NCBI GenBank assembly: GCA_017623455.1
Contig: JAGAPA010000089.1
Coordinates: 1-52,098, forward strand
DNA: 52,098 nucleotides
From: Clostridia bacterium
GTDB taxonomy: Bacteria; Bacillota; Clostridia; Christensenellales; Pumilibacteraceae
Direction: 5' to 3'
Each line of letters begins with the position of its first letter. Positions within the stretch are counted from its first letter, which is position 1. The position numbers and the translations under genes are program-made. The notes beneath the pieces are model-generated. The model did not search any database and had not been told where the DNA came from. It saw only the letters and a program-made list of their open reading frames with translations. Of the stretch, positions 1 through 10,200 are shown piece by piece.

Positions 1-2
1 AA

Positions 3-3000
3 CAGATATTTACCGTAAGCTTTGATCTTAACAACGAAGAAGCGCTTATCGCTACTCCCGATTCTCAGAGCATAGAAGACGGACAGCTTGCAATAAAGCC
101 TAACGATCCCGTTGTTACAGGCTTTAAGTTTAACGGCTGGTTTATTGATAAAGAATGTACGCAAGCGTTTGATTTTAATTCTCCCATCGAAAAGAGAACT
201 GCTCTTTATGCAAATTGGACAAAAACGGCTGTAGGAACTATTGACGGAAGCGATCTTCCTGCATACGAATGGGAAAGAGATGCAGCGTACGGAGAACGCC
301 CCGATCTTGAAGGTTTTGTTATTGACGGAAAGATGGGCGCGGAAGAAAATTGGGAAGAGCAGAAGTGGTACCACAACGGAATTACCGAAGCTCCCACCGT
401 TTCCTACGATATTTCCACACAGTTTTCCGAAAAAGGCTTATACGTATTCTTAAGAGCGTACGATAACGGCGGACTTGCCTTTACCGGCAGAGGTTATCAC
501 TACAAGAATACAGGTTGGAATTTCTGGATAGGACACGCAGGAGAGAGCGTGTATTCAAGCACAAATAACGTGTTTAACTTTGTCGTTGATACCTACAGCG
601 TAAAGGGCGATTATTGGTGCGTTAAGATGGCAATAAACATCACGGAGGGCGTTGTTAACCCCATAGGAGATAACAAGTACGGCTCGTTCAACGTGGAAAT
701 GTTCGTTACCTGGGATGAAATAGGACTTGAGCAAAAGCCCGAATCCATCAATATTTTCCCTCAGTACAAATATAAGAGAATACAGTCTGCAACAAGCACG
801 TTAAGCCTTGCTGCACCCTTTGCGGGAAGTATGAGCACACCCACGCATTATATCCCCTTCAACGGTGATGGATATATGCTTGCAGACGCGCAAAACGCGG
901 TAGTGGGCGATTCTTCGCTCGGCATTGCAAAAACCTCGGGTTGGGATATAAGCCACGAAAGCGACGCTACTGATGCATACGTGCAGACGACCATTGCATC
1001 CTCTACGATTCAGGCACTCTTTTTCAAGGGAATTACCGATTCGTATTACGAGGTAGAAACCGAGATTGATCCTACGAATGCAAGCATGGGCGGAAGAGCC
1101 GGAATTATGGTGTACAGTTCAAAAACTCTTTACTCTATGATGACGGCGGAAATTATGGCAGGCAACGTTCAGGACGGTAAGTTCGTTATTGTGCGTCCCA
1201 GACTTTCTTTGACGGATAAGGACGGAATACTCAATCATAGGTTCTTCGATCCAATAGAGGTAGCGGACGGCAAGGTTGTGCTAAAGCTGATATTTGCTGA
1301 CGGATATATGTATTATATCCTCAACGATAAGCTTTTCCACTGTGAGTTTGTAGAAAATCTGAACGTCAGAACCAATCCTGCGCTTGTTGCGGAAAATTGC
1401 TCGGGCGTTAGATTTAAGAACTATAAAGCTACTGTTCACACGAGAGATTCTGTAGACAAAGAAACGTCGAAATACGCATACGTAATACGCAACGGCAGAC
1501 TTTCTAACCTTAGCATCACTTACAGCTCCACAGGTGTAAGCATTGAGGGAGATAATGAGATTATTCTTTATCCACAGCACGGTGCGATTACGTTTAGCTC
1601 GGCAACAAGAGATGAAATTCTCAATAACAACGACTTTAGCGGTATTGTCAGAATGTATGAACTTGATACGCTCAGTCTTACCGTAAACGACGAAACAACG
1701 GATATTACGAATATATTTACAGATGCTCAAAACGGTGCAAAATACGGCGAATTTGTTCTTAAGAATATCAAGGGCAACGTAACGGTAACCAATACGTCCC
1801 GTTTAGTACCTACCGAAAATCTTACTGCGATAATCGTTCCGCTTAAGGATAATCTTACGGGTGGAGATATCAACGTTGCGGCGTCCGTTACCATAAAATC
1901 AAACAATCCCCGTCTTAGCAACTATTCTTCAACGGTAACGCAAAGCTGTGTTGTTGCTGTAGTTCAAAAGGGCTACGATTACGAGCTTACTATTTCTGCA
2001 ATCGGTTACAGAGCACAGACTTTAAGCAGAATTTACAACGTAACCGATAGAGTGGAGCTTGACCCCGTCGTTATGGTAAACACCGTAGTTGGAGGAACGG
2101 CAACGAGCAAGACGGATAGTACTTTTACTATTAGTTCAGGATATGATACGTGGGATTACACTCACGAGGACGACGGCTATATAATAATGGAAACGCAAAA
2201 CTTTCAAAGAGGTGATGCGTACTACACGGGTGATACCATTGCTCGCTATCAGGTAGCAGAGGTAAATATTGCCAACATCATTGACGTAAGTGCTTACGCT
2301 AAGTACGAGGGCGATCCTGCGGCAGGATTTGCAATTGTAAACAAGGCAGGAAAGCGTAGCTTTATAGGCTTGCACAGAAACGGATTGAGAGTTTTGAAGG
2401 ATACGGGTGGTGGTTGGAATCCTATTCATTACCACACTATGGGATATTCGATTATCAACAAGCCTTCCGTAACGGGCGACGTTTCGGGAAGACTTACTAT
2501 GATAAAGATAGATAAGGAAACCCGAGCCGATTGCTATATGTTTATCGACGGTATATTTATTACAAAAGTCGAGCTTGAGGGCAGAGGCGGAGAAACCGCG
2601 ATAGGCTTTGCAATAACGTCCTCGTATTATTCCAAGATTAAGTTCTTCGATTATTGGATTAAAACGGGTGACGAGGCTATTGAAAAGGCTAAGGAGCTCG
2701 GAGCTGTCAACTTTATTCTTAACGACGATTGTTACGATATAAACGATGATTATGAAACCGATTACACTAAGCCGTGCATTGAGTTTTCAGGACACGAGGA
2801 AGTACTGAAAGAGGACGGCAAAATCGAGAAGCTCGGACTTGTAGGTAACACCATGAAAGTATCGCTGACTCCCGATTATATTGTGGACGGTGTGGCTTAT
2901 ACCGTAAAAATCGGTGATATGGGAAGTGTAATTCTCACGTCAAAAACGCCCTCCGCAACGTTTGCCATTACGGGCTTTGGCGAACATACCGTAAGCATGG

Positions 3001-5045
3001 AATACGCAACGTCTTCTACCGTAGAGGGTAACGCGGTTTTAATAACCGGTGAGGCTATAGGTTGCGTGGAAGGTAATCTTGTGGACGACGATGGTAAAAA
3101 GATATCCTTTACAACGGGCGAGGACGGTTCGTTTAGCGTCGACGTGTACGCAAGCAAAAACTACACCGTAACGTTCTATAAGGACGGATACGTTTGCAAA
3201 TCATACAGGTTTGCTTCAGGTGCGGTAAGTACAACAAAGAATATAGGTGACATTTATCTTTACGATCTTCCGCTTGGAAGTCAGACTCCTGCAGGGTTGC
3301 GTTCGGGAGTAGGCGTAAGCTACGGCTATGGCTATGACGACGGAGCTAACAAGATTGACGGAATTTACGCGGAGATTGACGCAACGGGAGATAACGGTCA
3401 GGCGTACCACAAGGAGCTTGTAGAAGACGTTATCGTTAAGTTCTCTTACTTTAGAAAAGAGATCCCCGATATCGAAAAGAACGAGCATAACCCTGCAATC
3501 GGTATTCGTCTTGTTTCCAATTCAAAAGCGGAGTTTTACGGTTTTTGGCAAGACGGAACGGTAATGCTTCCTGCCGATATCGGCTGGAATGACAGACGTC
3601 CGGTGCTTGGAGTAATGGGCGGAAAAGTTTCCGAATACGATAAAGCGTTTGATTTTGTTATCGTAAGAAAAGGAATGAATATCAGTTTGTACGGCAAGGT
3701 TGCTTCTGATAGTGAGTATAAGTATATTACGACTTACACCTCTACAATCGCGTTCGGTAAGGCTTCGATGTTTATACATTGTACCAACGGAAATCCAAAT
3801 AATTACTTCTTGTATAATATCGATATTCAAAAGTATTCGACTCAAGCGCTTCCCTCGTTTATGGTAAAAACTCCCACAATTTCGAGTACGGGCAATGGAA
3901 CGTATAGTTTTGAGGGTAGCAGTATTGACGAAGAAGGTAAGTTTGCTGTAGGCGATACGGTGACTGTAAGCTTTGTTGCAAACGCGGGATTTGTTCCTGC
4001 TTACGTAAAGGTGGACGGCAAACTTATGAACGTTGTAGACGGCAAAGTAACCTTTAGTATAACGAACGATATTTCTTCCATTGAGATTGTGTTTGAAAAG
4101 GAGTATAACACGTATAACGTCGTAGCCACCGTTAATTCTCCTGCTCAGCTTAACGCGATAAACGTTGTAGCGCTTTTGGAGGACGGTAGAGATTGCAAGT
4201 TTGAAAACGTTGCCGTAACGGACGGAAAGGTTAGCCTTGCCATTCGTGAGGACGTAGTAAAAATGTACGCTTACACCGATACGTATGGGGCAAAAATGAT
4301 ACCTGTTAGCGTAAGCGAGAACGGACAAAACGTGGGAACACTTGACTTGTCGTTACCTCTTATAGGTTCTGTCAACGTAAACGGAAAGACGCTTACAACG
4401 CCTGAAAACTCTACTTGGGATTTCGATTTTGAAACGGGCGAGTATAATAATAACAGTTACGGGTCGTACAACTGGATACAAAACAGTACCACTTCCGGCG
4501 ACTTTATTTTGGAAGCTTCGATTACGCTCAGCCATGGCAACGTGAACAGTAAATACTATTCTCCCGATAGAGCAACGGGCTTTGTAATGGGTGACGGAAC
4601 AAAGATGTTCAGCGTGCTCTTTCAAGCCAACGGATTTAGAATTTGCGGTGGAGGATGGAGTACTACCGAAATGGTGGAAACTCACAACGGCAAGGGCGAT
4701 TGGTTCGTTTGGGGCGATGATAAAGATACAACTCGTTCTTTACGTATCGTGCGTATAGGTGCTTCGTTCAAGCTGTACGTAGACGGAGTGCTTGAGGCTA
4801 CCGTGGATACGACTAACGGCGTGGTAAGCGCTTACGGCGGTAAGCCGAATACTACGGGAGGAACGGGTGATCCTGTTGCTTGTAACGAGTGGATAAAACA
4901 GCGTGTTGCGGATATGTTCGGCAGTAGCGAAAACGAGATTGCTTTCGGTGTTGTTGCGCATATTGGCGGAAATATTTACAATAACGCAGGTATAGGTAAT
5001 CTTAAGATTATTACGGATGAAAGCGTGATTGCTCAGTACAAGTAA
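3..5045 (+). CDS. Giant secreted repeat protein, 3' part (start outside window)
   Basis: The reading frame is open from base 3, with no start codon required, so the true start lies to the left; about 1,680 residues are visible. The first ~75 residues form an InlB/Listeria-Bacteroides type repeat (GFKFNGWFID followed by a LYANWTK end). Next comes a DOMON/CBM9-like domain (about residues 80-260, rich in W/Y/F). After that there are at least four LamG/concanavalin-like modules of about 180 residues with motifs such as 'VYVDGVL' or 'MFIDGIFI', separated by carboxypeptidase-regulatory-like modules (EGNLVDDDGK, then EDGSFSVDVYA). No catalytic domain is visible and there is no LPxTG or membrane anchor at the C-terminus, so any anchor would be N-terminal. 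The module style matches the SASA lipoprotein at 28078-32733, which suggests paralogues that bind extracellular glycans. The function is inferred. An internal ATG at 333 is not the start, because the protein homology-like InlB repeat runs upstream of it. Confidence 0.8.
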   Translation, partial: QIFTVSFDLNNEEALIATPDSQSIEDGQLAIKPNDPVVTGFKFNGWFIDKECTQAFDFNSPIEKRTALYANWTKTAVGTIDGSDLPAYEWERDAAYGERPDLEGFVIDGKMGAEENWEEQKWYHNGITEAPTVSYDISTQFSEKGLYVFLRAYDNGGLAFTGRGYHYKNTGWNFWIGHAGESVYSSTNNVFNFVVDTYSVKGDYWCVKMAINITEGVVNPIGDNKYGSFNVEMFVTWDEIGLEQKPESINIFPQYKYKRIQSATSTLSLAAPFAGSMSTPTHYIPFNGDGYMLADAQNAVVGDSSLGIAKTSGWDISHESDATDAYVQTTIASSTIQALFFKGITDSYYEVETEIDPTNASMGGRAGIMVYSSKTLYSMMTAEIMAGNVQDGKFVIVRPRLSLTDKDGILNHRFFDPIEVADGKVVLKLIFADGYMYYILNDKLFHCEFVENLNVRTNPALVAENCSGVRFKNYKATVHTRDSVDKETSKYAYVIRNGRLSNLSITYSSTGVSIEGDNEIILYPQHGAITFSSATRDEILNNNDFSGIVRMYELDTLSLTVNDETTDITNIFTDAQNGAKYGEFVLKNIKGNVTVTNTSRLVPTENLTAIIVPLKDNLTGGDINVAASVTIKSNNPRLSNYSSTVTQSCVVAVVQKGYDYELTISAIGYRAQTLSRIYNVTDRVELDPVVMVNTVVGGTATSKTDSTFTISSGYDTWDYTHEDDGYIIMETQNFQRGDAYYTGDTIARYQVAEVNIANIIDVSAYAKYEGDPAAGFAIVNKAGKRSFIGLHRNGLRVLKDTGGGWNPIHYHTMGYSIINKPSVTGDVSGRLTMIKIDKETRADCYMFIDGIFITKVELEGRGGETAIGFAITSSYYSKIKFFDYWIKTGDEAIEKAKELGAVNFILNDDCYDINDDYETDYTKPCIEFSGHEEVLKEDGKIEKLGLVGNTMKVSLTPDYIVDGVAYTVKIGDMGSVILTSKTPSATFAITGFGEHTVSMEYATSSTVEGNAVLITGEAIGCVEGNLVDDDGKKISFTTGEDGSFSVDVYASKNYTVTFYKDGYVCKSYRFASGAVSTTKNIGDIYLYDLPLGSQTPAGLRSGVGVSYGYGYDDGANKIDGIYAEIDATGDNGQAYHKELVEDVIVKFSYFRKEIPDIEKNEHNPAIGIRLVSNSKAEFYGFWQDGTVMLPADIGWNDRRPVLGVMGGKVSEYDKAFDFVIVRKGMNISLYGKVASDSEYKYITTYTSTIAFGKASMFIHCTNGNPNNYFLYNIDIQKYSTQALPSFMVKTPTISSTGNGTYSFEGSSIDEEGKFAVGDTVTVSFVANAGFVPAYVKVDGKLMNVVDGKVTFSITNDISSIEIVFEKEYNTYNVVATVNSPAQLNAINVVALLEDGRDCKFENVAVTDGKVSLAIREDVVKMYAYTDTYGAKMIPVSVSENGQNVGTLDLSLPLIGSVNVNGKTLTTPENSTWDFDFETGEYNNNSYGSYNWIQNSTTSGDFILEASITLSHGNVNSKYYSPDRATGFVMGDGTKMFSVLFQANGFRICGGGWSTTEMVETHNGKGDWFVWGDDKDTTRSLRIVRIGASFKLYVDGVLEATVDTTNGVVSAYGGKPNTTGGTGDPVACNEWIKQRVADMFGSSENEIAFGVVAHIGGNIYNNAGIGNLKIITDESVIAQYK

Positions 5046-5060
5046 AATCAATCGAACAAA

Positions 5061-5096
5061 AATCCGATCTGAAATATTTTCAGGTCGGATTTTTTA
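5061..5096. terminator. Bidirectional intrinsic terminator
   Basis: A 14-bp stem (5061-5074 with 5078-5091, one G-U pair) and a 3-nt loop are flanked by A-rich and T-rich runs. It sits between the convergent giant repeat gene and murC and can serve both. Confidence 0.85.
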
Positions 5097-5102
5097 GTTC
5101 GC

Positions 5103-6344
5103 TTAAAAAAGTTTTCGCGCTTCGTTGTCTATATCCCCTGCTCCCATATAGCAAATGCAGGCGTAGTTTTTAGAATTATTTTTCGTCCATTCGTTTGCCT
5201 CGTTTTTACCGATTTTCTCGACACGTATCTTAGTTTTTAGTAAATTATACAGCTTGTCGTCGTCTTCTCCCTTCTCTCTTGAAGCAAAAGTAGGGAGCAA
5301 AATTACGCAATCGGCTTTAGTGAGCGCGTAGGCAAAATCGGATAAAAGGTTGGCTGTTCTGGAGTAGGTATGAGGCTGAAAAACGACGGCTGTGGATTTG
5401 TAAAACGACGTAAGAAGCGTGAGCTGGTTTATTATTTCGGTGGGATGGTGCGCATAGTCCGTATACACGTCACATTCGCCTATTTTGCCCAAAAATTCGT
5501 TGCGTCGTTTTACGCCCTCAAACTTCATTATACCGCTACGTATTGCGTTTTTACTCATTCCAAACGAGAATGCGCAAGCTATTGAGCCAAGCGCGTTATA
5601 CACGTTGTGCCTGCCCTTTACGTTCAGTGTAAACGATGACAGCAGGTGCGATTTGTAGCTTACGTCAAATACGTACCCGCATGGCGTGGGACGCAGGGAG
5701 CTTGCAACAAACTCAGCGTCGTCCGAAAAACCGTAGCTTATCGTGTTTTTACGTTTTAGTAAGAATTTACTGTGCTTGTCGTCCGCGTTAATGAAGCTCG
5801 TTCCGCATTGCTTATAAAATTGCAGATACGCGTCTTTTAGCTCGCTCAGGTTTTTGTAGCAATCGGGGTGGTCGTAGTCTACGTTTGTAAAAACCGAAAA
5901 GTCGGGACGTAGAGAAAGAAAGCTCTTTTTGTATTCGCAAGCCTCGCTTATAAAAATCTTTTTTTTGCCCGGCTTGATTTCCGTTTTTGCGCCTACGTGC
6001 AGAGTGGGGGAGAGGGAGGAAAGCGCGTGATATAGCATAGTAGTAGTTGTTGTTTTGCCGTGGCATCCGCACACCGCGAAAAACGATCCGTATTCTTTAC
6101 TTAGCTTTGACAGATAATCCGCGCGAGAAATGGTGGGGATATTGAGCCGTCTTGCTTCCAATAGCTCGCAGTTGTCTTCGTTTATTGCCGACGAGTAAAC
6201 TACAAGCTCTGCATTTTGAACGTTTTTTGCGTCGTGTCCGTGCAAAGTAAGATCCGAACCGCTCACCGTGTGTCCGTTATTTTTAGAAATGAGTGCAAGG
6301 TTTGACATGCTTGCGCCGTTAATTCCGATAAAATGAATTCTCAT
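5103..6344 (-). CDS. murC: UDP-N-acetylmuramate--L-alanine ligase MurC
   Basis: Cytoplasmic ATP-dependent ligase that adds L-alanine to UDP-MurNAc, the first step of the peptidoglycan stem peptide. The 413 residues show an N-terminal Rossmann start (HFIGINGASMSNLA), the Mur ligase ATP loop GCHGKTTTT at about residues 93-101, the EACEYKKSFL block, and the DYAHHPTEI motif typical of MurC. The protein is somewhat shorter than the usual 430-460 residues. Mpl is an alternative Mur ligase with a similar start, but the DYAHHPTEI and EACEY blocks favour MurC. No good ribosome site is visible before the ATG at 6344. It is transcribed alone on the minus strand, convergent with the giant repeat gene and divergent from the DUF1858 gene. 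Confidence 0.9.
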   Translation of the reverse strand: MRIHFIGINGASMSNLALISKNNGHTVSGSDLTLHGHDAKNVQNAELVVYSSAINEDNCELLEARRLNIPTISRADYLSKLSKEYGSFFAVCGCHGKTTTTTMLYHALSSLSPTLHVGAKTEIKPGKKKIFISEACEYKKSFLSLRPDFSVFTNVDYDHPDCYKNLSELKDAYLQFYKQCGTSFINADDKHSKFLLKRKNTISYGFSDDAEFVASSLRPTPCGYVFDVSYKSHLLSSFTLNVKGRHNVYNALGSIACAFSFGMSKNAIRSGIMKFEGVKRRNEFLGKIGECDVYTDYAHHPTEIINQLTLLTSFYKSTAVVFQPHTYSRTANLLSDFAYALTKADCVILLPTFASREKGEDDDKLYNLLKTKIRVEKIGKNEANEWTKNNSKNYACICYMGAGDIDNEARKLF

Positions 6345-6422
6345 ATTTTCATATATATGAACCGTTTTTCAAAAAAGTGAGCTACAAACGGATAAAACTT
6401 ATTTAAAAGGCTTAAAATAGTC

Positions 6423-6451
6423 TTGACAAAAACGATATATTAAGATAAAAT
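6423..6451 (+). promoter_or_regulatory. SigA-type promoter of the DUF1858-pth-mfd operon
   Basis: TTGACA at 6423-6428, a 17-bp spacer, then TAAAAT at 6446-6451. It lies 31 bp before the DUF1858 start codon, with an AAGGAG ribosome site between. Confidence 0.8.
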
Positions 6452-6482
6452 TTATTAACAATAACTTTAAGGAGAAACAATT

Positions 6483-6698
6483 ATGAACAAAATCACTCTT
6501 GATATGACTATTGCCGAAGTTTTGGCAATCAATCCCGAAATTGCACCCGTATTCTTCGAGTATGGTATGCATTGTCTTTCTTGCCCCGTAGCAAGCGCAG
6601 AAACTATTGCGGAAGCTGCAGAGGTTCACGGAATCGATGCGGACGAAATGCTTGCAAAACTTAACGAGTTTAACAACGAGCATCCCTACAACGCATAA
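6483..6698 (+). CDS. DUF1858 domain protein (small CxxC protein)
   Basis: A 71-residue protein that is almost entirely a DUF1858 domain (PF08984): TIAEVLAINPEIAPVFFEYG, then a HCLSCP cysteine pair (C-x-x-C). The domain occurs alone or fused to hybrid-cluster and redox proteins and is usually taken as a redox or metal-related helical module; its exact role here is unknown. AAGGAG lies 9 bp upstream of the ATG. Its stop codon TAA shares one base with the ATG of pth, so the two are translationally coupled. Confidence 0.85.
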   Translation: MNKITLDMTIAEVLAINPEIAPVFFEYGMHCLSCPVASAETIAEAAEVHGIDADEMLAKLNEFNNEHPYNA

Positions 6699-7234
6699 TG
6701 AAAATAATCGTAGGGCTGGGTAATTTCGGCGACGATTACGCGTATACTTTTCACAATATGGGATTCTTGGCGGTGGAATGTCTTGCCGACAGGTTGAGTG
6801 TGAAGATATCCAAAAAGCAGTGCGACGCGCTTGTGGGCGAAACGAACGTGGACGGAGAAAAGGTCGTTATCGCGCAACCGCTTACCTATATGAACTTGTC
6901 GGGAAACGCGGTAAAGAAACTGCTCGATTACTACAAGGCAACGCCCAAGGATTTGCTCGTTATTTACGACGATATCGATTTGGAAAAGGCGAGCACGAGA
7001 AAACGCGCTAAGGGCAGTTCGGGAACGCACAACGGGATGCGACATATTATCGCAACCATAAAGACGGAGGAGTTTGCAAGGCTCAGGATAGGAGTGGGCA
7101 GACCGCCTATGGGTATGCCTCTTGCCGATTTCGTGCTTTCCACAATTCCCAAGGCGGATCGTCCTGCGTTTGTCGAGGCGTTTGAAAAGACCGCGGACGA
7201 TGCTGAGCTTTTCATTAAGGGTAAACTGTTTTAG
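6698..7234 (+). CDS. pth: Peptidyl-tRNA hydrolase
   Basis: Recycles peptidyl-tRNAs that drop off ribosomes by cleaving the ester bond between peptide and tRNA. The 178 residues carry the family start GLGNFGDDYAYTFHNMGF, with Asn9 and the catalytic His19, the QPLTYMNLSG block, the YDDIDLE acidic motif at about 90-96, and a GSSGTHNGMRHI loop in place of the common GSAGGHNG. Its start overlaps the preceding stop by one base. The pth-mfd order is common in Firmicutes, which supports the call. Confidence 0.96.
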   Translation: MKIIVGLGNFGDDYAYTFHNMGFLAVECLADRLSVKISKKQCDALVGETNVDGEKVVIAQPLTYMNLSGNAVKKLLDYYKATPKDLLVIYDDIDLEKASTRKRAKGSSGTHNGMRHIIATIKTEEFARLRIGVGRPPMGMPLADFVLSTIPKADRPAFVEAFEKTADDAELFIKGKLF

Positions 7235-7237
7235 TAT

Positions 7238-10200
7238 ATGTCGGAATTGACCCAACAACTTAAAGAATCCTCCGTGCTGAAAAAAGCGGGAGCAGACTAC
7301 CGGGATAGAAAAAATATCTCGGTATTTGGCGTGCATCCGTTTGTAAAACAAATGCTCGTAAGAGAAGCAAAGGGCGCGCTCATTGTGTGTAACGACGTGC
7401 GTGACGCGCGTACTTATGCTACCGCTCTTACCGCTATGGGTGAAAAAGTTTCCTTTTTGCCCGATAAGGACGACGAGCTTGTTTTCATTAAGAATAAATC
7501 GGGAGAAAATATCCGCGAGAGAATGAAGGCGTTTTACGAGGTGCTCACCCATAAAACCGATTACGTGGTGGCAACGGTTGGATCGCTTCTTGCGCTGTAT
7601 CCCGACAGAGAAGAATACGAAAAGCGCATAATTACTCTTTCAAAAAACGAAGAGCACGATTTATACGGGGTGGTAGCTTTGCTTGCAAGCTCAGGCTACG
7701 AAAGAGTAAGTCAGGTCACCGACGTGGGCGAGTTTTCCTTGCGCGGAGATATACTTGACGTATTCCCCGTTAACACGGAAAGAGCAATACGTATTGAGTT
7801 TTTCGGTGACGAGATTGAGAAAATAAGGTTTTTTGACGTTGATTCGCAGTTGTCCGATGCGGAAACGGAACGCGTGGGTATTGCGCCTTTTGCGGAAATT
7901 TTTTCCTTTCCCGACAACCTGTCGCAAACCGTAAAGGACGCGTTTTCGGATAGGCTCGATCCCGAGAGCAGGGTAAGAGCGGACGGTATTATAAGCGAAG
8001 TGCTTTCCTCTGTTGAGGGTGGAGAGATTGCGTATTTCCAAAACTGGCTGTTACCATTTTGCAAGCATACCGATATATGCTCGTTTTTGGGGTTTGACAG
8101 GGTTGTTATAGACGACAGTAAACTGTGCTACGAAAAGCTCGAAACGCTGTATAAAGAGCATTTGACGCGCTCTGAGAGCATGCTTATAAGGGGCGAAACG
8201 TCGCTTATGCACGATACGTCGTTCTTTGCGCCCGATAAGTGCATAGACAAGCAAAAGGTATGTTTTATGTCGTTTGCGTCCATACTATCTGCAAACAGAT
8301 TTTTTATGCCCGAGGCGGTGTACAAGGTGGATTGCAAGCCTTTGCCTGCATACCATCACGATTTCAGAATGCTTGCAAACGATTTGGAAACGTGGATAAA
8401 AAAAGATTATACTATTCGCTTTTGCGTGAGCGGAAACGTTAGAATAATTACGCAGGATTTCTTGCGTGACAGATATATTCCCGTGGGTAAAAACGTGTTT
8501 ATTTTGGATCTTCCGTACGAACACGGTTGCGTGATAGAGAGCGAAAAACTCGTATACGTATGTAACTTTGACCTATCGTCAAGGGCAAAACACAAGAAGC
8601 TGTCGGGAAGAAAAAAAGACGTGTTCACTGCGCCCGAGGTAGGGGAATACGTCGTTCACGATACGCACGGAATAGGCAAGTGCGAGGGTATAACAAAGAT
8701 GAACGTTATGGGTGCAAACCGCGATTATCTCGTTATCTCTTACGCCGGCAACGATAAGCTGTACGTTCCTATGGAGAATATGGATTCGCTTTCCCGATAT
8801 ATTTCTTCGGGCGCGCCTCCCAAACTTTCCAAGATAGGCGGTGCGGAGTTTAAAAAACTTAAAGAGCGCGTAAAGCAGTCGGTAAAACAGCTTGCCGTCG
8901 ATCTTATGAGCATTTACAGCGAAAGGCTTAACGCAAAGGGTTATGCGTACAACGATGACGACGCGCTTTTGCACGAGTTTGAAAGCAGATTTCCGTTTGA
9001 CGAAACGGAAGATCAGCTTACCGCGGTTGAGGAATGTCTTAAGGATCTAAAAAGCGGAAAGATTATGGATAGACTGCTTTGCGGGGACGTGGGCTACGGC
9101 AAGACCGAGGTTGCGCTCAGAATTGCGTTCAAGGTTATTTGCGAGGGTAAGCAGGTTGCCATTCTCGCGCCCACCACCATTCTTGCGAAACAACATTACG
9201 AAACCGTAAAAAAGCGAATGGAGGAGTTTGGCGTAAACAGCGTGCGCCTTACGAGATTTGATTCCAACAAAGACGTGGCTCTTGCGATAAGTAAGCTCGA
9301 AAAGGGTGAAGCGGATATCGCGGTAGGAACTCATAAAATGCTGTCCAAAAACGTTAAGTTCAAAGATCTTGGCTTGCTTATTTTGGACGAAGAGCAGAGA
9401 TTTGGAGTGTCGGATAAGGAAAAACTCAAGGACGTAAAGCGCAACGTCAACGTGCTTACTCTTTCCGCAACGCCCATACCAAGAACTTTGCATATGTCCA
9501 TGGTAGGAATACGAGATATAAGTATTCTCGATACTCCGCCGTCCGTTCGTATTCCCGTTCAGACGTTCGTTACCTCTTATAACGATACGTTACTCAAAGA
9601 CGCGATTATGCGAGAGGTGGGCAGGGGCGGACAGGTTTTCGTGGTTTATAACAAGGTTGCGTCCATCGATACGTTTACGGCGCATCTTATGGAAATGATG
9701 CCCAACGTTAGGTTTACCGTGGCGCACGGACAAATGCCGGAAAGAATACTCGAAGACCGTATAGACGCGTTTGTGGACGGAAAGTCGGACGTTCTCGTGT
9801 CCAGTACCATTATCGAAAACGGAATAGATATGCCTCGAGCTAACACGCTGTTCGTGGTGGATTCGGACAGAATGGGACTCTCTCAGCTGTATCAGCTTAA
9901 GGGCAGAGTGGGTAGAAGCGACAGAATGGCTTACGCATACTTTACTTATGACGAGCGCAAGCAGATGGGCGATAATGCTTACAAGAGATTGGAAGCCTTG
10001 GCGTCTTATACCGATTTTGGCAGTGGATTTAAGATTGCTATGAAGGATATGGAGATAAGAGGCGCCGGAAATATTATGGGGGCGGAGCAACACGGCCACA
10101 TGGAAAAGGTAGGATACGACACCTACTGCACACTCTTAAAAGAAGCTATCGCTGAGATAGAGGGCGTGGAGATTAACAAGCGCAGAGAAGTAAAGATGAG

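Noticed and set aside
3522-4328. A 268-codon open frame on the minus strand
   Set aside because: Antisense to the giant repeat protein, no ribosome site or family motif.
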